Origin: an uncultured Clostridia bacterium
Lineage (GTDB): Bacteria > Bacillota > Clostridia > TANB77 > CAG-508
Assembly: GCA_934121905.1 (NCBI GenBank)
Contig: CAKOVI010000003.1
Location: forward strand, 66,361-130,360
Direction: 5' to 3'
DNA length: 64,000 nucleotides
The first letter of the stretch is position 1, and the number at the start of each line of letters is the position of its first letter. The position numbers and the translations under genes were made by a program. The notes beneath the pieces were generated by a model. It searched no databases. It saw only the letters and a list, made by a program, of their open reading frames with translations, and was not told the origin of the DNA. This document shows, piece after piece, positions 8,768 through 16,483 of this stretch.

Positions 8768-8808
8768 AAATATATACCACCGTAATAATTACAGTGGTAT
8801 ATTTTTTC
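8768..8808. terminator. Bidirectional intrinsic terminator
   Basis: ATATACCAC pairs with GTGGTATAT, flanked by an A run on the left and a T run on the right, between convergent genes. Confidence 0.8.
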
Positions 8809-8817
8809 AGGTTAAGC

Positions 8818-9396
8818 CTAACTCATCGACTCCCAAATTTCATCAATAAGGTGCTCCATTGCCTGCGGAACATATTTCCACTCAAGGTAATCGTCCTTGT
8901 GTGGCTTTTTGCTTCGCAAGCTAAAGTGTCCGTATCCCCAAAAGTCAGATTTTTTTGTAAACATAATATCCTCAATTTGTTTCCATTTTTGAGGATCCCA
9001 TTCACCCCAGAATTTCCTTTTTCGTACAGTTTGTGGATTTACACCATATCTTCTAAAGATATTAGGTAAACCTAGATACGGAACGCATGCAAAGCATATT
9101 ACGCTTTGATTGATTCTGTACCTTTCTTTTAGCTCCACAATGGCCCTAACTTTGTAGTGCCTTCTGTAATGAAACACTAGCCAAATAATCATGGCTAATA
9201 TTCCTATTATTCCACCGTCATATCCCATCAGAACAACTGCCCCCACTCTGAGTACAGGTGCCCGATAAATAGATGGTCTGAATATGTCAAACATAAGCCA
9301 TGCAGTCAATATTATTGCTACAAAGCCAAAGTCAGAAAATGTTGCCATTATTCCAACAATTACCAGTGCTACAAATTCATAAAATTTATTTGTCAT
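8818..9396 (-). CDS. Hypothetical membrane protein, atypical base composition
   Basis: 192 residues, not recognised. Two or three hydrophobic segments occupy the N-terminal 85 residues (FVALVIVGIMATF, FVAIILTAWLMF, GIIGILAMIIWLVF). The C-terminal half is soluble, basic and Trp-rich (KRKFWGEWDPQKWKQIEDI, SDFWGYGHFSLRSKK). The gene is clearly GC-richer than its neighbours and has an in-frame CGG (9262-9264), so transfer is likely. No ribosome site lies directly before the ATG; AAGGAGG is about 34 bases upstream, separated from it by a hairpin (stem GGG-GAGC, loop AAA) that would bring it near the start. Confidence 0.7.
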   Translation of the reverse strand: MTNKFYEFVALVIVGIMATFSDFGFVAIILTAWLMFDIFRPSIYRAPVLRVGAVVLMGYDGGIIGILAMIIWLVFHYRRHYKVRAIVELKERYRINQSVICFACVPYLGLPNIFRRYGVNPQTVRKRKFWGEWDPQKWKQIEDIMFTKKSDFWGYGHFSLRSKKPHKDDYLEWKYVPQAMEHLIDEIWESMS

Positions 9397-9542
9397 ATTT
9401 TTATCTGGGGAGCTTTGCTCAACCCTTCCTCCTTCTATTCGTGATATTACACGTTACATATTTATTATACCATTTTGTTTTTTCAAAGTCAACATAACAT
9501 GTCGGATACCATATTAATTCCTTCATAAGTTTATAAACATAT

Positions 9543-11336
9543 TTACACTTTTAATCTTGTCAAGATTTTCTCAGCCAATTCTCTACTAATCCCCTTAACC
9601 TTAACCAATTCCTCCACATCAGCTACCTTAATCTTCTCCACACTACCAAACACTCTCAATAGTTCCTTCTTTTTAGCTTCACCAATTCCATCAATCTCAT
9701 CCAATTCAGAACTAGTCAAAGCCTTATCTCTAAGTTTTCTATGGTACGAAATAGCAGTATCATGAACAGTATCCTGAAACAAAGTAATCAAATTAAACAA
9801 TCTCTCAGAAATTTCAACCTCATTTCTATCCTCATCCATCAAAGCTCTAGTTTGGTGCTTATCATTTTTAACCATACCAAAAATTTTAATATCAACACCA
9901 TACTTATCAACTGCTCTTCTAACTGCTCTAATCTGAGTAATACCACCATCAGCAAAAATTGCATCAGGAAGTTTGCCAAAACCTTTATCTTCTGGATTAT
10001 CTATCGAATGTTTTAATCTTCTTGTTATAACTTCTTCCATAGAACGAGGGTCATCTTGACCAATTACAGTTTTAATTTTAAATCTTCTAGACAAATTCTT
10101 TTTAATAGCTCCATCTTCCATAACACACATAGCAGCAACCATAAATTCACCAGAAATATTTGAGATATCATAAGTTTCAATTTTTCTTGGCAATTTATCC
10201 ATTTGTAATTTATCCTTTAATTCAACGAGAATCGATTCTATAGTCTTTTCTTTGTTTTCCAATGTAACTTTACTATTTTTATCTGCCATCTCCACAAATC
10301 TTAATTTCGTGCCTTTTTTAGGGCTATGAATTGTAACCTTATGTGTAGTTTTGCCTCCAAGCCATTCTTCTAGGGCTTCCTCATCTTCTAGCTCTCTACT
10401 TACCATAATTTTATTAGGAATATTTAGATTATCCATATAATACTGTTTTATAAAACCAGATATTATTTCGCCGTCATCCATATCACCTAAATTATCAAAA
10501 AAGTAATGTTCTCTTCCTATCATTTTACTTCCACGAACAAAGAAGATTTCTATGCACACCTCTAATTCAGATTTTGCCATACCTATAACATCTATATTAT
10601 TCTCAGAAATATTTGAAACCTTTTGTTTTTGGGAAGCCGTTTCAATAGCTAACATTCTATCTCTAATATATGCTGCATTTTCAAAATCTAGGTTTTCAGA
10701 TGCCTCTTTCATTTGATTTTTTAGGTCTTTTATTATTTTATCTGTTTTGCCTTCTAATAAATCAATTATCTCATCAATTTGTTTTCTATAATCCTCTTTG
10801 CTTATATTTCCAATACAAGGTGCTAAACATCTTTTTATATGGAAATTTAAGCAAGCTCTGGTATTGGACTTAAAGTTTCTACATTGTCTTATTTTATATT
10901 TTTCTTTTATAAAATTAACCATTTCTTTTGCAGCACCTGGGTTTGCATAAGGTCCAAAATACTTTGCTCCATCATTTAAAAGCCTTCGTGTAATAATTAC
11001 ATTTGGGTAGTCTGATTTTACATCAATTTTTATATATGGATATGTTTTGTCATCTTTTAATAAAACATTGTATTTCGGTCTATTTTTCTTTATAAGATTA
11101 CACTCCAAAATTAATGCTTCTGCTTCATTACTTACAACAATATACTCAAAATGGTCTATTTGAGATACCATTTTGAGTATTCTATCTGTTTTGTTTGTTT
11201 TTCTAAAATATGAACTCACCCTATTTTTTAAATTTACTGCTTTTCCAACATAAATGATATTATCATCTTTGTCTTTCATTAAATATACACCTGGGTCTTT
11301 GGGTAGTTTTTTTAGTTCTTCTTTTATGTCAAACAT
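9543..11336 (-). CDS. uvrC: Excinuclease ABC subunit C
   Basis: The 597-residue UvrC nuclease makes both incisions in nucleotide excision repair after UvrAB loading. A GIY-YIG domain fills residues 15-95 (DPGVYLMKD, YVGKAVNLKNR), a UVR helix pair is near 205-240, an RNase H-like endonuclease domain is central (ETYDISNISG, DAIFADGGITQI), and two helix-hairpin-helix motifs end the protein (IDGIGEAKKKELL, VKGISRELAEKIL). Length is normal. It starts 14 bases after the hpt stop, so the two are probably co-transcribed. No in-frame CGG. Confidence 0.98.
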   Translation of the reverse strand: MFDIKEELKKLPKDPGVYLMKDKDDNIIYVGKAVNLKNRVSSYFRKTNKTDRILKMVSQIDHFEYIVVSNEAEALILECNLIKKNRPKYNVLLKDDKTYPYIKIDVKSDYPNVIITRRLLNDGAKYFGPYANPGAAKEMVNFIKEKYKIRQCRNFKSNTRACLNFHIKRCLAPCIGNISKEDYRKQIDEIIDLLEGKTDKIIKDLKNQMKEASENLDFENAAYIRDRMLAIETASQKQKVSNISENNIDVIGMAKSELEVCIEIFFVRGSKMIGREHYFFDNLGDMDDGEIISGFIKQYYMDNLNIPNKIMVSRELEDEEALEEWLGGKTTHKVTIHSPKKGTKLRFVEMADKNSKVTLENKEKTIESILVELKDKLQMDKLPRKIETYDISNISGEFMVAAMCVMEDGAIKKNLSRRFKIKTVIGQDDPRSMEEVITRRLKHSIDNPEDKGFGKLPDAIFADGGITQIRAVRRAVDKYGVDIKIFGMVKNDKHQTRALMDEDRNEVEISERLFNLITLFQDTVHDTAISYHRKLRDKALTSSELDEIDGIGEAKKKELLRVFGSVEKIKVADVEELVKVKGISRELAEKILTRLKV

Positions 11337-11350
11337 TTTTGACTCCTTCT

Positions 11351-11863
11351 TTAACCAATTTTTCCAATATATGGTAAATTTCTATATTTTTGATTATAGT
11401 CCATTCCAAAACCTACAACAAATTCATCTGGTATTGAAAATCCTATATAATCAACTTCTAGTTCAAAAATTCTTCTTGATGGCTTACTAAGTAGTGTGCA
11501 AATTTTTACACTTTTTGGGCTGAATTTTTTTATATGTTCTCTTAAATATTCCAAAGTTCTTCCAGTATCTATTATATCTTCAACTATTATTATATTTTTT
11601 CCTTCAATTTTTCCTGTTAATTCTTGTCTTAATTTCACAACACCTGTACTTTCTTCACCCTCGTAGCTTTCTAATTGTATGAATTCAAATTCAACATTAT
11701 TTTTTATTCTCTTTGCAAGCTCAACCATAAATGTAGCAGCCCCTCTTAGTACTCCAACAAATACTATATCTTCATCTTTATAGTCTTTCATAATTTCTTT
11801 TGCTAATCCATCAAGCCTTGCATTGATTTTTGCTTCGTTTATTAATACAGTTAATTTATCCAT
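11351..11863 (-). CDS. hpt: Hypoxanthine phosphoribosyltransferase
   Basis: 170 residues; purine salvage enzyme transferring ribose-5-phosphate from PRPP to hypoxanthine or guanine. The PRPP-binding motif IIIVEDIIDTGRTL is at about residues 92-105, and VGVLRGAATFMVELA and DYIGFSIPDEFVVGFG are typical of the family. The ATG at 11863 is chosen over the longer frame at 11923 because GAGGGGAAA sits directly before it and homologues start at this point. Downstream lies uvrC at a 14-base gap. Confidence 0.95.
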   Translation of the reverse strand: MDKLTVLINEAKINARLDGLAKEIMKDYKDEDIVFVGVLRGAATFMVELAKRIKNNVEFEFIQLESYEGEESTGVVKLRQELTGKIEGKNIIIVEDIIDTGRTLEYLREHIKKFSPKSVKICTLLSKPSRRIFELEVDYIGFSIPDEFVVGFGMDYNQKYRNLPYIGKIG

Positions 11864-11949
11864 CTCTTTCCCCTCTCTTTGATACCTTTTCATTATAACA
11901 GGATTTGTATTTTTTGAAAACACTTTTTATGAATTTTTAGTGAAAATAC

Positions 11950-11978
11950 TTGAAACATTTTTAATCTTATTATAATAT
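11950..11978 (+). promoter_or_regulatory. Sigma-A promoter of glmS
   Basis: TTGAAA at 11950-11955 with TATAAT at 11971-11976 (15-base spacer) or TAATAT at 11973-11978 (17-base spacer). Transcription should start near 11985, at the beginning of an AATTGAAAGTAAT segment that pairs with the end of the ribozyme region. Confidence 0.7.
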
Positions 11979-12004
11979 ACTGTATAAATTGAAAGTAATT
12001 TCGT

Positions 12005-12044
12005 ATTGGGGACGGTTCCTTTTGCGAAAAGAACCGTCCCCAAT
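12005..12044. repeat. REP-like palindrome in the glmS leader
   Basis: A 40-base near-perfect palindrome with core GGGGACGGTTCC, ending about 10 bases upstream of the predicted ribozyme cleavage site, inside the transcribed leader. Confidence 0.9.
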
Positions 12045-12049
12045 CCCAA

Positions 12050-12204
12050 AATAAGCGCCAGGACATAATAAATTTATGTTGACGAGGTCCAAGGTTATCG
12101 AAATATTCGGCGGATGCCTTGGTGGTATGTACTTTGCCAAAGATTTAATAAAAAAATAATGGTGACATTATAACAAAAATTGAATCAAAGTATTACTTTC
12201 AATT
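12050..12204 (+). ncRNA. glmS ribozyme/riboswitch (glucosamine-6-phosphate)
   Basis: Self-cleaving RNA that uses glucosamine-6-phosphate as cofactor and represses glmS when the product is plentiful. The conserved blocks are present in order: AAGCGCCAGGAC (12053-12064), GTTGACGAGG near 12078, ATCGAAATATTCGGCGGATG near 12108 and CCTTGGTGG. Cleavage is predicted between 12054 and 12055. ATTACTTTCAATT at 12192-12204 is perfectly complementary to 11987-11999, upstream of the cleavage site, making a 13-base helix that encloses the REP palindrome and the ribozyme core. Confidence 0.93.
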
Positions 12205-12233
12205 CCAAATATATTTAAAAAGGAGAGATTTTT

Positions 12234-14090
12234 ATGTGTGGAATTGTTGGATATATTGGATTCCAAAAAGCTAGTCCTATTCTACTTGCAGGACTTTCAA
12301 AATTAGAATATAGAGGTTATGATTCAGCAGGAATTGCAACTATAGAAGGAGATTCAATTGGGCTTGCCAAAGACAAAGGTCGTGTTGAAAACCTTTATAA
12401 TCTAGAAGAAACTAAAAAATTAGAAGGATCAATTGGTATTGCTCATACAAGATGGGCAACACATGGTATGCCTTCAAAAATAAATTCTCACCCACATATG
12501 GATAATTCAAAATCAATCGCAGTTGTTCATAATGGTATTATAGAGAATTATATTGAATTAAAAAATATGTTAACACAAAATGGATATAATTTCATTTCAG
12601 ATACAGATACTGAAATTGTTCCAAACTTGATACATTATTACTATAATAAAGATGATGGAAATGATGCTTTAAAACTATTAAGAGCTGTAAAAAAAGCTTG
12701 TGATAGCTTAATTGGAAGCTTTTCACTTGAAATTTTATCAACATATATGCCAAATAACATGATTGTTGTTAGAAAAGATAGTCCTTTAGTTATTGGTAAA
12801 GGCAATGGCGAAAATTATGTTGCATCAGATATTCCTGCTATTTTGAGTTACACAAAGGATTTTTATTTATTAGATAATTACGAATATGTTCTATTATCAA
12901 GAGATAACATTAAATTTTACGATAAAGATTTAAATGAAATTTCTAAGGAAACTACAACAATTACTTGGGATGCTATGGCTGCTGATAAAGATGGTTTTGA
13001 AGATTATATGCTTAAAGAAATCATGGAACAACCAAAAGCTATACGTGAGACCATTGGTTCAAGATTAGATGGAAATAAATGTAATTTCAGTGAACTAGAT
13101 TCTGATTTCACTAAAGAATACTTACGTTCCTTACATCAAATTTATATAGTTGCTTGTGGTACTGCTATGCATGTTGGTCTTTGTGTAAAAAATACAATAG
13201 AAAATCTTTGCAAAATTCATGTAGAGGTTGATATTGCATCAGAATTTAGATACAGAAATCCATTAATAGATGACAAAACATTATGTATTTTCATAAGCCA
13301 ATCAGGTGAAACTGCAGATACTTTGGCAGCATTAAAACTTTCAAAATCACATGGCGCTAAAACACTTGCAATTACAAATGTTACAGGAAGTTCTATAGCT
13401 AGAGAAGCTGATTATACACTTTACACACACGCAGGTCCTGAAATTGCAGTTGCATCAACTAAAGCATATACATCTCAAATCACACTTATGTCTTTGTTAG
13501 CAATATATTTTGCAGAAGTACTTGAAAGTGCTGATACTTGTGTTTTGGATGAATTAAAGAAAGAATTGTTACTAATACCTAATAAAATTGAAACTATTTT
13601 AAAAGATACTTCTAATATTCAAGAAATTGCTAAAAACATTTTTAAAGAACATGATGTATTTTATTTAGGTAGAGGTATGGATTATGCAACAGCCTTGGAG
13701 GCATCTTTAAAATTAAAAGAAATTTCTTATATTCATTCTGAAAGCTATGCTGCTGGTGAATTAAAACATGGTACTATTGCCTTGATTGAAAAAGGTGTTA
13801 ATGTTATCGGTATTATGACTGATTTGAATTTGGTTAAGAAAACTGTAAGTAATATGGAAGAAATTATTACTAGAGGTGCTGTTACTACTGCTGTTGTTTC
13901 TGAAGCTGTTAGCAAGGAAGTTAATCTTTCTTTGTTTGATAATGTTGTGATTGTTCCTGATACTTGCGTTTATCTATCTTCTATTGTTACTATCGTTCCT
14001 TTACAACTTTTGGGTTATTTTGTTTCTAAGGAGAAAGGATTAGATGTTGATAAGCCTAGAAATTTGGCGAAGTCGGTTACGGTTGAGTAG
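12234..14090 (+). CDS. glmS: Glutamine-fructose-6-phosphate aminotransferase
   Basis: 618 residues; makes glucosamine-6-phosphate from fructose-6-phosphate and glutamine, the first step toward UDP-GlcNAc for peptidoglycan. Cys2 of MCGIVGYIG is the N-terminal glutaminase nucleophile after Met removal. Two SIS isomerase domains follow (CGTAMHVG, SQSGETADTLAAL near 345-370; GRGMDYATALEASLKLKEI near 475), and the C-terminus is the typical DKPRNLAKSVTVE. ATG preceded by AAAGGAGAG. Controlled by the upstream ribozyme. No in-frame CGG. Confidence 0.98.
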   Translation: MCGIVGYIGFQKASPILLAGLSKLEYRGYDSAGIATIEGDSIGLAKDKGRVENLYNLEETKKLEGSIGIAHTRWATHGMPSKINSHPHMDNSKSIAVVHNGIIENYIELKNMLTQNGYNFISDTDTEIVPNLIHYYYNKDDGNDALKLLRAVKKACDSLIGSFSLEILSTYMPNNMIVVRKDSPLVIGKGNGENYVASDIPAILSYTKDFYLLDNYEYVLLSRDNIKFYDKDLNEISKETTTITWDAMAADKDGFEDYMLKEIMEQPKAIRETIGSRLDGNKCNFSELDSDFTKEYLRSLHQIYIVACGTAMHVGLCVKNTIENLCKIHVEVDIASEFRYRNPLIDDKTLCIFISQSGETADTLAALKLSKSHGAKTLAITNVTGSSIAREADYTLYTHAGPEIAVASTKAYTSQITLMSLLAIYFAEVLESADTCVLDELKKELLLIPNKIETILKDTSNIQEIAKNIFKEHDVFYLGRGMDYATALEASLKLKEISYIHSESYAAGELKHGTIALIEKGVNVIGIMTDLNLVKKTVSNMEEIITRGAVTTAVVSEAVSKEVNLSLFDNVVIVPDTCVYLSSIVTIVPLQLLGYFVSKEKGLDVDKPRNLAKSVTVE

Positions 14091-14102
14091 AGCAATTAAT
14101 TG

Positions 14103-14942
14103 TCAATTGGCACATTGAGACCGGTTCTTTTTGGGTATTTTTACCCATTTGGACCGGTTCTTTTTGGGTAAATCTTCGCTCCAATATTTTGCAATAAGTT
14201 TGTTATTAACTCCTATTATTCTTGATAATTGTCTTTGTGATATTCTCTTTATATCCTTTAGTTCTTGAACTTTTTCTATATTTTCTTTCCTATTAAAAAA
14301 ATTTATAACTTCATCCATTGAATCAAAATTTAATCTTTTTAATATAATATCAATTAACTCGTCGTCATTTAATTTTGTACTTAATTCAAAATCACCATAA
14401 TTCATTATTTCTTCTATATTTTCTACTTTATTAGTATACTTAATAAAATCCTCTATATTATTATTTAAATAATACATTAATGTTTTCTTTTCTATAATTT
14501 TTTCTTTTCCTATATATTCTCTATAGCTACTCCACTTGTATTGGCTTGTTTTTTCAATTCCTGCTTTTTCCGGATTTCTATGAACATATCTACAGACTTC
14601 TAAAAAATATCTCTGATTTTCAATATTTTTGCTTTTAAATCTATTTTGAACAAATGGACCTTTTCGGTCATATTTTTTGTTGAAATAACTTACATACCTA
14701 ATTGTTAAACTTTGAATTGCCTTTGATAAATTTTCATTTTGTACTTCTATAACCATATGAACATGATTACTCATTAAACAATATGCATATACTTTATATT
14801 TAAATTCATCTTTAGTTAATTTTATTCTATCTAAAAATACATTTCTATCCATATCGTCATAAAAAATCACACTATCATTATTTCCTTTTATAATGATATG
14901 GTATACATTTGAATTGCTAAATTTTCTAATTTGTCTAGTCAA
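14103..14942 (-). CDS. REP-associated tyrosine transposase (RAYT, Y1/IS200-like)
   Basis: 279 residues; single-strand HUH nuclease of the Y1 transposase superfamily, whose RAYT members act on REP palindromes. YHIIIKGNND opens the domain, the metal-binding HVH is at residues 60-62 within SNHVHMVIEV, and the candidate catalytic Tyr is Y83 or Y86 in IRYVSYFNKKYDRKGPF. A C-terminal helix-turn-helix (ISQRQLSRIIGVNNKLIAKYW) precedes a tail made of two KKNRS repeats that are the REP copies read in frame. The tail contains two in-frame CGG codons. REP repeats also lie 69 bases upstream of the start, in inverse orientation. Confidence 0.93.
   Translation of the reverse strand: MTRQIRKFSNSNVYHIIIKGNNDSVIFYDDMDRNVFLDRIKLTKDEFKYKVYAYCLMSNHVHMVIEVQNENLSKAIQSLTIRYVSYFNKKYDRKGPFVQNRFKSKNIENQRYFLEVCRYVHRNPEKAGIEKTSQYKWSSYREYIGKEKIIEKKTLMYYLNNNIEDFIKYTNKVENIEEIMNYGDFELSTKLNDDELIDIILKRLNFDSMDEVINFFNRKENIEKVQELKDIKRISQRQLSRIIGVNNKLIAKYWSEDLPKKNRSKWVKIPKKNRSQCAN
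14104..14172. repeat. REP-like repeats, left flank of RAYT (two copies)
   Basis: Two direct copies of GACCGGTTCTTTTTGGGTA, at 14119-14137 and 14153-14171. They overlap the 3' end of the RAYT coding sequence and lie 13 bases after glmS. Confidence 0.9.
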
Positions 14943-15010
14943 AAATTTCTCCTTTTTATTATTTATTTAGATTTTAAAGATTTACCTATAAACTTTATTT
15001 ATTGTCTTGT

Positions 15011-15070
15011 CACAAAAAGAACCGGTCCCAATGGGTCAATTGGTACAAAAAGAACCGGTCCATTTGTGCC
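15011..15070. repeat. REP-like repeats, right flank of RAYT (two copies)
   Basis: Two copies of AAAAAGAACCGGTCC (15014-15028 and 15048-15062), inverted relative to the left flank; with it they bound a 967-base unit carrying only the RAYT gene. The right end touches the stop codon of the methionine gamma-lyase-like gene. Confidence 0.9.
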
Positions 15071-16318
15071 TATCTCATAAACTCAATTGCCTTCATAACT
15101 CCAAGCTTACCATACTCATAAGTTAAACCACCTTGCATATAAGCAATATAAGGCTCTCTTATTGGTGCATCACAACTAAGTTCAATTGTAGCACCATCAA
15201 CAAAAGTTCCGGCAGCCATTATAACTTCATCTTCATATCCAGCCATTGGGCTTGGGACAGGAGTTACATAACTATCTATTGGCGAACCTGATTGAATTCC
15301 TTGACAAAATTTTATTAACTTTTCTTTATCATTAAATATTATATTTTGAACAATATCTACTCTTGGCTCATTATATTTTGGACTTGTATTATATCCGTAA
15401 TTTTTCTAACATTCTACTTGCAAATACCATTGTTTTTAATGAACTTGCAACAACTGATGGCGCGAAAAATAGTCCTTTTAAGTAATTTGTATTTTGACCC
15501 ATTGATGGCCCTATTTCTTTTCCAAGTCCTGTTAGTCTATCTGCAACAAGGGCTATTAAGTCTTTTTTTCCTACTACATAAGCTCCACTTGTTGCTATTC
15601 CTGCACCTAGATTTTTTATTAATGAGCCAACTGCTATGTCTGCTCCAACTTCTATTGGTTCTTTTTCTGTTACAAATTCGCAGTAGCAGTTATCTACCAT
15701 TATTATAACTTCTTGGTTTACTTTTCTTATTTCTTTTATTATTTCTTCTACTTTTTCTATGCTTATACTTTTTCTTGTTGAATATCCTATTGACCTTTGA
15801 ATTTCTACTAGTTTTACATCTTTTTTAGCTAGTCTTTCTACTATTTTCTCCGTGTCAAAATATTCTTTATCTTTTAAGTCAATTTGTTCATATTTTATTC
15901 CAAATGCTTTTAACGAACTTGGTCCTGGATTTTCTCCTATTCCTATCACTGTTTGTAATGTATCATATGGCAACCCTGTAATAGATATCATTGTGTCATT
16001 TGGTCTTAGTAGTCCTTGCAAAGTTACTGCTAATGCATGTGAACCTGATATTAATTGACTTCTTACTAAACTATCTTCTGCTTTGAAAATTTGAGCATAT
16101 ATTTCTTCAATTTTATCTCTTCCTGCTTCATCTATTCCATATCCTGTTGATGTGTTTAAATGCATTCCCGATAGGTGATTATCTTGCATCGCTTGTAATA
16201 CTTTTAGACTGTTCGACTGACATATTTGCTCTATTTTCTCAAATTGTGGCTTGATTTCATTTTCTACTTCTTTTGATAATTCTTCTATTTGTTTGCTTAT
16301 TCCAAAATTTTCGTACAT
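15070..16318 (-). CDS. Methionine gamma-lyase-like PLP enzyme (PF06838 type) with +1 frameshift at CGG
   Basis: PLP-dependent Cys/Met-metabolism fold, often labelled aluminium resistance protein. ATG at 16318 has GAGAGGAAG upstream; a longer frame to 16435 only reads through a REP element. The frame ends early at 15389 after LEKLRI. Skipping one base, the C of CGG (complement of 15397), restores LEKLGYNTSPKYNEPRVDI and the reading continues to TAG at 15070, giving 415 residues, a normal length. The PLP lysine is probably in SLIKNLGAG. The short product would lack the last ~106 residues. This is the only in-frame CGG in the gene. Programmed shift, sequencing error or a genuine mutation are the alternatives. 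Confidence 0.85.
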
Positions 16319-16339
16319 ATTTTTTTCTTCCTCTCTTTT

Positions 16340-16451
16340 GGCAAAATGGCACAAATGGACCGGTTCCTTTTGGGTCGGGCACAAAAAGAACCGGTCCATT
16401 TGTGCCATTTGCCAATGATTAAAAAACGAGACCAAAAAGAACCGACCCCAA
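16340..16451. repeat. REP-like long palindrome plus partial copy
   Basis: GGCAAAATGGCACAAATGGA (16340-16359) through the CCGGTTC core and its inverted counterpart ending TGTGCCATTTGCC (16413), then a partial copy ACCAAAAAGAACCGACCCC near 16431-16449. It fills the gap between the rpoC stop and the start of the lyase-like gene. Confidence 0.9.
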
Positions 16452-16483
16452 TAGATTCCATTGCCCTTTTTGCCCCCTATTTT

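Noticed and set aside
16319..16435. N-terminal extension of the lyase-like gene (start at 16435)
   Set aside because: The extra 39 codons are only the REP palindrome read through; the ATG at 16318 has its own ribosome site and matches the family start.
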